In this document: positions 14,280 to 22,518 of the stretch, piece after piece
Numbering within the stretch: position 1 is the first letter of the stretch
How the letters are laid out: every line of letters starts with the position of its first letter
IMG/VR virus record: IMGVR_UViG_3300035183_000116
Span: 1-37,498 of that record
DNA length: 37,498 bases
Strand: one strand, 5' to 3'
Source of the DNA: a virus
Translations under genes and position numbers: made by a program
The notes under the pieces: model-generated
Database searches by the model: none
Told to the model about the DNA's origin: nothing
What the model saw: only the letters and a program-made list of their open reading frames with translations

Positions 14280-15011
14280 TCACCGATACATTGGATATTG
14301 CTGCCCGCCCCATGTGAATGAGGTATTCGGAACTGAATTTCCGCTGCCAAGCATGCTGGTCCATGGCAAACCGGCGCCAAGCTGCGCCAAGTTCAGTCCA
14401 AGACCAAGCATATTCTTTGACGCGGCCATCTGCGCATTCGCACCCTGGTTTTGCACAGAGTTCATATTGCCAGCAATATTGCTCGCAAGGTTCACGCGGT
14501 TCTGAGCATCTGTCTGCCACAGGTTCGCAATATTGCCCGCAACACCGGCTTGGCCTCCAGCCGCCGTTATTTCAGGCGAGATCAGACCGGCGAGCCTGTT
14601 CTGCCAGTTGCCGTATTCCTGATTGGCGAGGCCCGTCACCGTATTAAGCGTATCAATCGTGTTATTGCCGCTCGCCAGCATGCCACGCGATGCGGCGCGC
14701 CTGTCCAAAGCGTCAAGCGCCTGATTCTTAATGAACTCATAACCTGGTCCAGATTGAAACGCGTTAAAAGCGCGTGCATTGCCGTCCGCACCGTTCACGC
14801 CAAGGCTATCGAGATAGAGATTTGTGCCTGCGCCGTACTTTTGCTGCAAAGGCTGATAGATGCCGCCTGCCTGATTAAGCGCATTCAGCGCTTCGGTTCG
14901 GCCACTGTCGTAATAACCCATGCCCTCATTTTTGAGGGCGCCGAGACGGGCAAGATTAAGGGCAGTGGCTTCTTTCGCCGGCTTTCCGGTCAGTGAATCA
15001 AACAGGCCCAT
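14280..15011 (-). CDS. DNA-injection (transfer) protein, P22 gp7-like position
   Basis: A 243-residue protein starting MGLFDSLTGKPAKEAT. It has the 'GALKNEGMGYYDSGRTEALN...' opening that I associate with rhizobial P22-like injection proteins, then a low-complexity helix with Gln/Asn-rich stretches (NIANLWQTDAQNRVNLAS, about 170-190). The C-terminus (SFTWGGQQYPMYR) is a short exposed tail. The role would be in DNA transfer through the cell envelope after ejection. The family is inferred from position and composition. Confidence 0.7.
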   Translation of the reverse strand: MGLFDSLTGKPAKEATALNLARLGALKNEGMGYYDSGRTEALNALNQAGGIYQPLQQKYGAGTNLYLDSLGVNGADGNARAFNAFQSGPGYEFIKNQALDALDRRAASRGMLASGNNTIDTLNTVTGLANQEYGNWQNRLAGLISPEITAAGGQAGVAGNIANLWQTDAQNRVNLASNIAGNMNSVQNQGANAQMAASKNMLGLGLNLAQLGAGLPWTSMLGSGNSVPNTSFTWGGQQYPMYR

Positions 15012-15020
15012 ATCTTTTTC

Positions 15021-15653
15021 CTAGTTTGGAGCCAAAAGAACAACTCGTTGCAGACTTGCTGATGAGGCTGAGATAAACCGTCCTGTTTCACCTAATGTGC
15101 TTTCATAAGATGCACCGGAACAAACTCCCTGATATGCATCTTGCGTCAGTCCTGTCCATGATGGGGCTGGGTACGTCTGAGACAACCCAATTGCTATTGA
15201 TCCAACTGGGAAATCATAACTACCGTATGCCCCGTTAGCATATGGTGTATTAGCACTCAGCCCATAAACTTTATAGATTAGTATCCCCTTGTTAACGGTC
15301 GACAACGTGCCGCCTTGGTTAAACGAAGCTGTCACCGAAATCCCGCCCGTTCCTGTCGGGACATGCGCTATACCGATAGCAGCGCTCCGCCCAATAATCC
15401 CATCCAAAATGCCCGCCGAGTAAAGCGTATCGATAGTTGGCGAGCCGGTCATCGAGAAGCCTGAAAAGGCCATTGCATTCGCTGGTGACGAAGCGCTTTG
15501 CGCGCCGCACACGATTACAACCCGCCGATCGCTCGATTCTGTCCCGAGATTGATAGTTACAGTTATTGAAAGCGTTGCGTCACTGAGCGACGCACCACCG
15601 ACATAGGATCGCGTCACCAGGCCCCCGAATCCACCTGGGATAAGATTGAACAT
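15021..15653 (-). CDS. Structural protein of the head-tail region, unknown
   Basis: A 210-residue beta-rich protein: LIPGGFGGLVTRSYVGGA, then ATLSITVTINLGTESSDRR, and a series of alternating strands rich in Gly and Ser. No domain is recognised. It shares a TAATG overlap with the next upstream gene and precedes the injection proteins. By position it may be a tail-needle or plug-like part, or a capsid-linked fibre. Confidence 0.6.
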   Translation of the reverse strand: MFNLIPGGFGGLVTRSYVGGASLSDATLSITVTINLGTESSDRRVVIVCGAQSASSPANAMAFSGFSMTGSPTIDTLYSAGILDGIIGRSAAIGIAHVPTGTGGISVTASFNQGGTLSTVNKGILIYKVYGLSANTPYANGAYGSYDFPVGSIAIGLSQTYPAPSWTGLTQDAYQGVCSGASYESTLGETGRFISASSASLQRVVLLAPN

Positions 15654-16204
15654 TACTGCCTCGGCTGAATGGCGTAATCGACGCCGAGCGAGCCGTAGAA
15701 ATAGATAAATACCGAAAACTTATAAGTGTTGGTCGTATTAAGCGAGCCGCTCGGATATTTCTTGTTAAACCCAGTGAACGTCACCGTTCCAGCTGACGAT
15801 CCATTCGTAATATGAAGCAGAACTGTTGCATATTTCGTAGTGCTCGCCGGTGATAGCGTAAATGCACCATTGCATGTCACGATTTGATATTGGCCGTTCA
15901 ACGGATCAATCGTCAGTGCCCCGCTTGATTTTGTGCCATGGTCGTAAGGCGTGGTGTCAAAACCAGCTGCAAGCGTTTGCCGTCCGGCTTCCGTCAGAAC
16001 ACGGTTTCCGTTATCGTACAATTCTTCCGCGTTGATCGTCCCTTCGCCCTTATTGCCGCCTGACGGATCGCCAACAACCTGCGATTCCGTCATGGCTTTA
16101 AGGTCACGCGATACGCTTTTCTGCCAACGAAAACTTTCCGCGCTCGACCGGCCCTTACCGTCGACTGACGGATTCTGATAGCCTGGAACCGGAAGCCTGC
16201 TCAT
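15653..16204 (-). CDS. Probable tail accessory protein (tail tip or needle region)
   Basis: A 183-residue protein starting MSRLPVPGYQNPSVDGKGRS. The first 60 residues are hydrophilic and include an Arg/Lys-rich segment, the centre is a helix (NAEELYDNGNRVLTEAGRQT), and the end is beta (ITNGSSAGTVTFTGFNKKYP). Its ATG overlaps the stop of the gp10-like gene (ATGA). In P22 the genes after gp10 are the needle gp26 and the injection proteins, so a needle or plug role is plausible, though not shown by sequence. Confidence 0.6.
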   Translation of the reverse strand: MSRLPVPGYQNPSVDGKGRSSAESFRWQKSVSRDLKAMTESQVVGDPSGGNKGEGTINAEELYDNGNRVLTEAGRQTLAAGFDTTPYDHGTKSSGALTIDPLNGQYQIVTCNGAFTLSPASTTKYATVLLHITNGSSAGTVTFTGFNKKYPSGSLNTTNTYKFSVFIYFYGSLGVDYAIQPRQ

Positions 16205-17616
16205 GTCACCACCGGCTGCGCCGTCATGTCGCCCGCCATCAGGGCAAACGGACGCGGATCAGACATGCGAACCTTCCAGATGCGGCCCTGTGCACCAGTC
16301 ATGCCGCAATTAAACAGCGTAATCCTTGACTTGAATTTGCCGACGCGGCCAAGCACTCGCGCTCGTGGTACAGAAAATGTGTTACCGCCGTCGTCTGAAT
16401 AGGAAATTTCGACAACAGGATCGACTTCATTTGGATCGCCGCCAGACACTGCGCCGACGCCAGTTGAAAAATCAAAATCGACCCGCGCGCAACGAATGCG
16501 CGACGGGAAATTATGCACCGGAGCGGACCAAACTTCCGCAATCAGCGGCTTTCCCAATTCGTCATGCTCTTTGGACGTAATCTCGCAGAGATTGCCACTT
16601 TGCGTATCGCCGCAAAGCCACTTGCCAAAGGCATTGAAAGACCTGAACCCGCGCCATCGCGATTGCTGATAGCTTTTGCGCTCATTCCACTTCTGAGTAT
16701 TAAGATCGAACTCCCATGTCCAGTCATTGCAGGACAGAACCCACTTCGGATGCCCGCTGACCGTATAAACACATGCTTCGAGCGTTTCCTTGTCAGCAAC
16801 CTGTTCGATGAGACGATCAAGATCAGGCGAGCTGACTTTCTCAGGTGCATAGCCGACAAGCCTATGCACTGCGCAATCATCGCCAACGAACATCAAGCCA
16901 GCGCCGAATCCGTCTTCCTGCCCTGCGATTGCCTTGCTGCCGATAATACCGCGCTGAATGACCGTTGTGCGATTGTAGGGAAAGCCTGTTGCGTTCGGCT
17001 GATCGCCATCCCAAACTTCGATTGTTTTTGCGCCGCAAAGCAGTAGCACGCCATTCCATCCGATCGGACGATACAACGGATCATTCTTTGCTTCTGCCGT
17101 GATGAAATCGTTCGAATTGAATGTAATATCGTTAATGCCGGACGCAAAGCATCGACCGTCAAGTGTCGTAACAAAAAAATACCCGTTTTGAAATTCAAGA
17201 CCATTCGCAGAAGGTACGTCAGGATCGCCCAATGAAGCGATAGCGCCTCCCGAAAGCGTATATAGATAGCCATTGGCAAGGATCAGGATTTGATTCGTTG
17301 GCCGCCTATTGTTCCGCGCGAAATACACTGGTCCTGTTCCGTTCAAAGCATCAACTGTCGACACAGTCCCGGCAGAATTGAAACTGACAACTATATTGTT
17401 ATAGGCGCAATAAAGCGTATTGCCATTTAGATGATGGCCCCTGAATCCAGTTTGCCCAGAATTGCCGAACATGCGCAAACCGGGTACACGATGCCGTACC
17501 GCAGGTGCTCGTGCATTATCTCCAAGAACTTCAGCATAGCAATTGATGAGCCGTCCAGCTCCTTCCGATGGCGAGCGACCAGGAAAAGTAGATACCGGCA
17601 ACGGGATCGCGACCAT
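16201..17616 (-). CDS. Packaged-DNA stabilisation protein, P22 gp10-like tail hub
   Basis: A 471-residue protein, almost the length of P22 gp10 (472). It opens with VAIPLPVSTFPGRSPSEGAG and RLINCYAEVLGD. In the body are repeated WD-like beta blades (NGNTLYCAYNNIVVSFN, NQILILANGYLYTLSG, VFVTTLDGRCFASGI-type). This is the family that closes the portal channel after packaging and joins the tail. It lies directly downstream of the gp4-like adaptor, exactly the P22 order. Confidence 0.88.
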   Translation of the reverse strand: MVAIPLPVSTFPGRSPSEGAGRLINCYAEVLGDNARAPAVRHRVPGLRMFGNSGQTGFRGHHLNGNTLYCAYNNIVVSFNSAGTVSTVDALNGTGPVYFARNNRRPTNQILILANGYLYTLSGGAIASLGDPDVPSANGLEFQNGYFFVTTLDGRCFASGINDITFNSNDFITAEAKNDPLYRPIGWNGVLLLCGAKTIEVWDGDQPNATGFPYNRTTVIQRGIIGSKAIAGQEDGFGAGLMFVGDDCAVHRLVGYAPEKVSSPDLDRLIEQVADKETLEACVYTVSGHPKWVLSCNDWTWEFDLNTQKWNERKSYQQSRWRGFRSFNAFGKWLCGDTQSGNLCEITSKEHDELGKPLIAEVWSAPVHNFPSRIRCARVDFDFSTGVGAVSGGDPNEVDPVVEISYSDDGGNTFSVPRARVLGRVGKFKSRITLFNCGMTGAQGRIWKVRMSDPRPFALMAGDMTAQPVVT

Positions 17617-17618
17617 CG

Positions 17619-17957
17619 CTAGAAGTACTGCCCCTGCATTGGCTCATAAACCGGGATAGATGCAGCAATGCGGCGCAGGGCCATTTCGTCAGCCACTCGC
17701 GCCTCCTGGTTCATCGGAGAACCGAAACGTGGACCGCACACATTTGCCAACAACCTTGCCAGCGGCAGAAAAACCGCATCAGGAATGTCATTGCGATCAG
17801 CGATATAGATGATCCGGTCAGCCGCAAGCTGTTCCAACAACGGATCAACATAGGTATCAATGACCGCCAAATCTTCAGCTGCAGGAGACGAAGAAGGATC
17901 CATCCCTGTCAGGATAGCGAACGCCTCGGTCTCAAGTTCTTGCAGCGTTTTAGGCAT
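17619..17957 (-). CDS. Head-to-tail adaptor, P22 gp4-like
   Basis: A 112-residue helical protein. It begins MPKTLQELETEAFAILTGMD and contains LADDR-type surface helices with LEQLAADRIIYIADRNDIPD at about 60-79. Size and place, between capsid genes and gp10-like protein, match P22 gp4, the adaptor that docks on the portal. It sits just downstream of the hairpin at 17981-18011. P22 gp4 has muralytic activity, but no such motif can be seen here. Confidence 0.75.
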   Translation of the reverse strand: MPKTLQELETEAFAILTGMDPSSSPAAEDLAVIDTYVDPLLEQLAADRIIYIADRNDIPDAVFLPLARLLANVCGPRFGSPMNQEARVADEMALRRIAASIPVYEPMQGQYF

Positions 17958-17980
17958 TTGGCACCATGCAAGAGAGATGA

Positions 17981-18011
17981 TGGGGAGCCAATGCTTTACA
18001 TTGGCTCCCCA
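17981..18011 (-). terminator. Perfect hairpin between capsid and adaptor genes
   Basis: A 13-bp perfect stem, TGGGGAGCCAATG (17981-17993), loop CTTTA, CATTGGCTCCCCA (17999-18011). It lies 11 bases after the stop of the capsid accessory gene and 24 bases before the adaptor gene start. On the minus strand it is followed by TCATCTCTCTT, so the T tract is poor. It may be a partial terminator, an RNase-processing site, or a stabiliser of the abundant capsid mRNA. Confidence 0.7.
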
Positions 18012-18021
18012 CTCCGGTTTG

Positions 18022-18444
18022 TCACGAGTTAACGAACCCTGTCATGTAGCACGTTGCCGTACCCGCCGCAGGCGTTGCGGACTGAGTGGCGAACGTCAGC
18101 AAGACATCGGTATCGTCCGTGAACTCGTAGTAGAGACCGGTTGACGCCAATGTCGTGGTCGAACCGCCAGCCTGTCCAATGTTGGACGAAGTGACAAAGC
18201 GGTTTGTCGAACCAGAATCGCCCAATGTCACAAGAACAGTAGGCGAGCCACCAGTGTCAATGTCGGTCAGGGCGAGATAGATGCCCGTCACAACAAACCC
18301 TCTTGGAGCACGGAACAACGCCACGGAATTGCCCGTGACATTCATTGCAGTAGTTATGGCAATCGCATCGCCAAGAACCTTGACAGTGCGAGCAAAGCCC
18401 TGCGCCCCGACTTGAGGCTGTTTATAGGCCGTAATAGTAGCCAT
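18022..18444 (-). CDS. Capsid accessory or decoration protein
   Basis: A 140-residue beta-rich protein starting MATITAYKQPQVGAQGFART. It has strong alternating strands with Thr/Gly turns (PTVLVTLGDSGSTNRFVTSS) and no charged clusters, suited to a capsid decoration or head fibre. It directly follows the major capsid gene and is ended by the hairpin at 17981-18011. No specific family is recognised. Confidence 0.65.
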   Translation of the reverse strand: MATITAYKQPQVGAQGFARTVKVLGDAIAITTAMNVTGNSVALFRAPRGFVVTGIYLALTDIDTGGSPTVLVTLGDSGSTNRFVTSSNIGQAGGSTTTLASTGLYYEFTDDTDVLLTFATQSATPAAGTATCYMTGFVNS

Positions 18445-18467
18445 TGATTTCCCTCCTTAGCCAGGCG

Positions 18468-19670
18468 TTACGCGTTCGGGACACCAGCAACGAAGCCGGT
18501 GACCATGCCCCAATCGACAAGGCTGCCCACACCAGCATTCGCCACATTAAGTGGAGCCTTGGCGATCTTGGCAACACCATATTGGGCTTCGATGCCTATG
18601 CCTTTGATGAAGTCGTAATCGCCGTCCTCGAGCTCGGTAACGCGAGGCATTTGACCGACTGCATAAGCCAATGCGGCCTGCCCAAGCAGAAATACAGGCT
18701 CGACGTCAATTGACGAATTACCGATACCTTTCAACAAAAGGCGCTGCGTAATTTCTGGAATCTCCAGATACAGCACACCATCATAGACAAGACAGCCACC
18801 TGTGAAGATCGGATTGTTGCTTCCAGTCCCGACCTTCGCTTCACGCTCGCGCGCCTCGCGATTGGCTTGGGCCATAACAGGATCGGCCTTCAAGTCACGG
18901 AAGGCGCGGCTTCCGAGCAGGCACAGATACCATTCTTGATCTGACTCTTGCGTCATCCACGGATTGATTTTCGGACGACCATTATAGACACCGGGGTTGT
19001 TTGGATCGACACCAGTCTGTTTGGCAATATCCTTAAGCAAGGAGCCGATCGCTGCCGACATTTTGTCGTTGATCGAATCGACGTTTGCCGCTGCGGTCGA
19101 AAATGTCGCGTTGTAATTCGACAATGCATTGCCGAACAGTACGCGATCATAGTTTGCCGCCGTCCAAGCGTTCTTGTTAGCGGCTGATGCAGCTGACCAC
19201 TTGATGCCATTCACACGGTTGCCGGGCTTGGAAAACCGGCCAGACTGAACCGACGCAGTCGGGATCGACAACAGCGCATCGACAAGATCATCGCGCACCA
19301 CTCGCTTAACCCACCCACGCAGCAATTGCCGTGCGGTGGACCGGACGCTAAACGACGATTCCTTTTCCGCTGCACGATTGTTAGCAACACCATTGCGTAG
19401 CCAATCTGCCCAGACCGGGAAGCCATAGCTATCGATCATTTCCTCATAGCCACGCAGCGTTCCGGCGCCGACACCATCGCCAGACAACTGATTAACAAGA
19501 GGAATACGGATTTCCTTGCCATCCGCCTCAAGGTCTCTGAGACGAACGATTGGGCTTGTCGCCGCATCGCCCATATACGGATCGAGACGATTGGCGCGCA
19601 GGAAGTCGTATGCGACTTCTTTGCGAAATTTAATGACTTCATTGTTTGGATGATTAGGCGTAAGTGCCAT
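18468..19670 (-). CDS. Major capsid protein, N4-gp56/DUF4043-like
   Basis: A 400-residue protein. N-terminal MALTPNHPNNEVIKFRKEVA leads to PYMGDAATSPIVRLRDLEAD, NQLSGDGVGAGTLRGYEEMI, 'ARQLLRGWVKRVVRDDLVDA' and DAALLS-type helices. The centre has NPWMTQESDQEWYLCLLGSR, and the C-terminus has the VFLLGQAALAYAVGQ segment. These elements fit the HK97-fold capsids of the N4-gp56 family that accompany P22-like portals. It follows the scaffold gene, as expected. Each virion contains hundreds of copies. Confidence 0.85.
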   Translation of the reverse strand: MALTPNHPNNEVIKFRKEVAYDFLRANRLDPYMGDAATSPIVRLRDLEADGKEIRIPLVNQLSGDGVGAGTLRGYEEMIDSYGFPVWADWLRNGVANNRAAEKESSFSVRSTARQLLRGWVKRVVRDDLVDALLSIPTASVQSGRFSKPGNRVNGIKWSAASAANKNAWTAANYDRVLFGNALSNYNATFSTAAANVDSINDKMSAAIGSLLKDIAKQTGVDPNNPGVYNGRPKINPWMTQESDQEWYLCLLGSRAFRDLKADPVMAQANREAREREAKVGTGSNNPIFTGGCLVYDGVLYLEIPEITQRLLLKGIGNSSIDVEPVFLLGQAALAYAVGQMPRVTELEDGDYDFIKGIGIEAQYGVAKIAKAPLNVANAGVGSLVDWGMVTGFVAGVPNA

Positions 19671-19703
19671 TTCTATTGCCTCCTAATCAGCCGCACGTTT
19701 GCA

Positions 19704-20564
19704 CTAGGCTCTTTTACGGCTGACAATTTTTTCAAACAGGTCGTCGTCGGAAGCATCGTCCGCCTGCCCTTCCGGCAGCGCGATCGCGCCAACGCGACCA
19801 AGCGATGGGGTTTTCGAGACTGGTGGACGCATGGACACCACTGCGCCGGACGATACGGCCTGCCGTAACAGGTCCGCATATTGCTTCCGGCTTTCCGGGT
19901 CTTTCAGAGTTTCCTCCACGATCCGCCGCTTGAATGCGTCTAGATCGTCTCCAACCTGACTGACAATGGTTTGCCTTTGGTGCCAGCGCACAATGTCCCC
20001 GTAGGGATCAAGTGATTGCGTCTTGATGCGCTCGACAAACATGCGAGCGTCATGATCGCCAGCCTTTGCCGCGTCGTCCAAGGCACGGTACGCCGCAACA
20101 ACCTTGTCCTGTCCATACTTGTCTACTGCACGCGCCTGCGAGTAGTACTCGCGCAGCGCCTGCACTTCTTTCTGGATCGGATCAACAAGCGGCTTAGCCT
20201 CTTCCTGAATAAATTGCGACGGATCGTCGAAAATGTTCAGTTCGGGCTTTTGCTGCTTCTGTTGTTGTTGCGCAATTTGCTGTTCGAACCACGCAAGCCG
20301 AGCCTCAAGTTCGGCAGCACGGCGCTCAGCCGCCCGCCTCGCCTCTTTCTCCTCACGCAATACGCCTGGAGGAATTGATGGCTCACGCTTCTGATCTTGA
20401 TCTGCATCCCTGGAAACGGCTGGCGTCTCTTTGGATACAGAATCAGCAGCACTGTCAGCCGTTGCCAATGCATCGGCCTGAGTATCGGCAGATTGATCAG
20501 TTACACTTTCGAACAACGAATTGTCATCATCCGGCGTTGCCGCGCCGGAAGTCAGATTATCCAT
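19704..20564 (-). CDS. Scaffold-like protein
   Basis: A 286-residue, highly charged, helical protein. It begins MDNLTSGAATPDDDNSLFES, goes through a disordered Asp/Ala region, and reaches a coiled coil (REEKEARRAAERRAAELEAR, about 71-90; then QQIAQQQQKQQKPELN). The C-terminus is basic. This position, between portal and major capsid, and this composition fit a capsid scaffold that drives procapsid assembly and is then lost. The gene is preceded by the hairpin-rich spacer at 20565-20675. Confidence 0.78.
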   Translation of the reverse strand: MDNLTSGAATPDDDNSLFESVTDQSADTQADALATADSAADSVSKETPAVSRDADQDQKREPSIPPGVLREEKEARRAAERRAAELEARLAWFEQQIAQQQQKQQKPELNIFDDPSQFIQEEAKPLVDPIQKEVQALREYYSQARAVDKYGQDKVVAAYRALDDAAKAGDHDARMFVERIKTQSLDPYGDIVRWHQRQTIVSQVGDDLDAFKRRIVEETLKDPESRKQYADLLRQAVSSGAVVSMRPPVSKTPSLGRVGAIALPEGQADDASDDDLFEKIVSRKRA

Positions 20565-20578
20565 GGTCGGTCGTCTCC

Positions 20579-20675
20579 CTGACTATCGCGTCAGATTGCG
20601 TGGCTAGGCTATCGCGCCTAGCGGCGTGGCCGCATGCAAAAGGTTTGCGGCGAACCTTGCTCCGTATCGTGGAGC
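20579..20675 (-). promoter_or_regulatory. Array of RNA hairpins with a shared loop between portal and scaffold genes
   Basis: The 111-base spacer (20565-20675) holds no gene. Reading plus strand: CTGAC-TATCGC-GTCAG (20579-20594), GCTAGGC-TATCGC-GCCTAGC (20603-20622), GGTT...AACC (20642-20656) and GCTCC-GTATCGT-GGAGC (20659-20675). Different stems enclose the same loop core TATCG, i.e. GCGATA or ACGATAC in the minus-strand transcript. The stems differ while the loops agree, so selection may act on the loop. It could bind a protein, set mRNA stability, or adjust scaffold translation. Confidence 0.6.
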
Positions 20676-22496
20676 CTACGAAACCGTGACAAGCAATGGC
20701 GCACTATTTTGCGCAATCTCTGAATCCATATGGATCTTTTTAGCCTGCGCCATTTTGTGCGCAATATCGGCATTTGTCTTTTGAATGCCTGTTATCGCTT
20801 GTGCAATCTTGATATCTGGCGGCAAATCGCCTTGAGGCACGCGAGCGGTATGCGTTTGCGCCTTAGCGATATTCAGAATCGTGCGCGATTGCGTTTCTTC
20901 AGTTTTCGCCTGCTTATCCTGCAATTCAATCTGCTTGGCCGCATCGGCTGCCGGGTCAGGTTGCGATAGAAGATCGACAATCCGTTTCTTCGTGTCTTGC
21001 GGCAACGCCGACATTTCAATCAAAGCTGCGGGTGGCACCGGCACTCCATTTTGCGCCAGCGCCGAGAGCGTATCGAATACGTCGCCCATAACGGTTTCAG
21101 TATCCGGCCCTTCCGAAAACCGAATATCAACGTCAATTGCCCCGATGGGATTGACCTGCACTGGCATCCCGTATTCATCAATGTCGATGCCGTTCACTTG
21201 CATGAATTGCACGGCATTATCGTTATCCGTGACGCGGAGTTTGCGCTCATTGGTCCAATAGCGTTTCGCCGCAAACCATCCAGCTTTCCATAGCGCAAGC
21301 TTCCATGACCTATAATTTTTCAGGAATGGCCCAAGCTCGGCCAATCCGGCTTGTTGCGCTATCGCATACGCCCGGCCAGAAGCCGACGCCCCCATATCGC
21401 CAAGCAAGGCCGGATTTGGCCCAAATGCCTCAATTTCCTTCTTAGCGTCCTCGAAATACTGTGTTTGCTGCAAAAACTCCTGCGCAGGCTGGATGATCTC
21501 AAATTCATCCGGAGAACCATCATATTCGAGAACGCCATCGGGCTTTTTAGCTTCGCGCCGCAACGCATTCACATCAATGACCGATCCACGGCGCAACTTG
21601 ATCTGCCGTGTGTTCATGATGTGGATGGCTTTTGAGCGATGCTGATTGATTGCGTCCTGCGGCCCCTTTAGCCGCCTCACAAACCCGTATCGCGTGCCGT
21701 CCTGATCCACCTGATTGGAGAATGCATAAAACTTGCAAAGCGAACGGCCTCGCTCATCGAAAAAAGGCGATATTCCAGATAATAGTTCGACCGTACCGGC
21801 ATGCAGGCACCAATGCCACATGCCATTCTTGATATACCAATGATCGACAAGATAGACGCGGTCTTTCTCATCAATCCAGTTTATTTCGCGATCGCCGCTG
21901 AATGCAGTCGTGTAGCCAGCGTCCGCAGCGCCGCGAACCATATCACCGCCGCCCGGAACAATCTCGTCAATCTCATCCAGCGTGGCCAGCTTGTACGTTC
22001 CCATGTACCTGCAATCGGCGAAATCCTGCCGCATCGAACGAGGGTCGTAAAAAAACGTGCGCGGATCGATCCATTGATACGTAATATCAGGGTCGCCCTG
22101 ATCGCCGTCACCGAGCAAAACTTCTGCAACGCCGATGCCATGGACTGCCGCATCGCGAATGCATTCCGTCTCGATATCCTCGAAATCCGATTGATCGCAG
22201 ATTGTACGGATGACCTGCGTTGCAATATCAGCCGCTTGTTGTTCTTGATCCGTGTTCGGATAGACCTTTGGATCAGTGCGAAGCCTGCGCGCCGTGCCGA
22301 CGACACCGTCGATCTTGCGGCTTGTGCGATCAAAGACAATCGCAGGCTGATTCCGGTCACGCAAGATTTTTAGTTGTTCGGGCGTATACTGCAACGAATG
22401 ATAGTAGCGCCACGCCAGCCGCTGCTCATCGATTTCGTTAGCCTTGGCTGATGCGTAATGCTCGAACTCCTTTTTGCGCTTGGCAAGGTCTGTCAT
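20676..22496 (-). CDS. Portal protein, P22-like
   Basis: A 606-residue protein. The N-terminus is helical (MTDLAKRKKEFEHYASAKAN), followed by QLKILRDRNQPAIVFDRTS, DGVVGTARRLRTDPKVYP and WIDPRTFFYDPRSMRQDFAD, a set that is typical of the P22 portal family. A Gln/Lys-rich helix near the C-terminus (EETQSRTILNIAKAQTHTAR) is the barrel-like part. Portal dodecamers form the DNA entry vertex and bind terminase. It lies downstream of TerL and upstream of scaffold. Confidence 0.92.
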   Translation of the reverse strand: MTDLAKRKKEFEHYASAKANEIDEQRLAWRYYHSLQYTPEQLKILRDRNQPAIVFDRTSRKIDGVVGTARRLRTDPKVYPNTDQEQQAADIATQVIRTICDQSDFEDIETECIRDAAVHGIGVAEVLLGDGDQGDPDITYQWIDPRTFFYDPRSMRQDFADCRYMGTYKLATLDEIDEIVPGGGDMVRGAADAGYTTAFSGDREINWIDEKDRVYLVDHWYIKNGMWHWCLHAGTVELLSGISPFFDERGRSLCKFYAFSNQVDQDGTRYGFVRRLKGPQDAINQHRSKAIHIMNTRQIKLRRGSVIDVNALRREAKKPDGVLEYDGSPDEFEIIQPAQEFLQQTQYFEDAKKEIEAFGPNPALLGDMGASASGRAYAIAQQAGLAELGPFLKNYRSWKLALWKAGWFAAKRYWTNERKLRVTDNDNAVQFMQVNGIDIDEYGMPVQVNPIGAIDVDIRFSEGPDTETVMGDVFDTLSALAQNGVPVPPAALIEMSALPQDTKKRIVDLLSQPDPAADAAKQIELQDKQAKTEETQSRTILNIAKAQTHTARVPQGDLPPDIKIAQAITGIQKTNADIAHKMAQAKKIHMDSEIAQNSAPLLVTVS

Positions 22497-22518
22497 TGTC
22501 TTTGATCTTTCAGACCAG

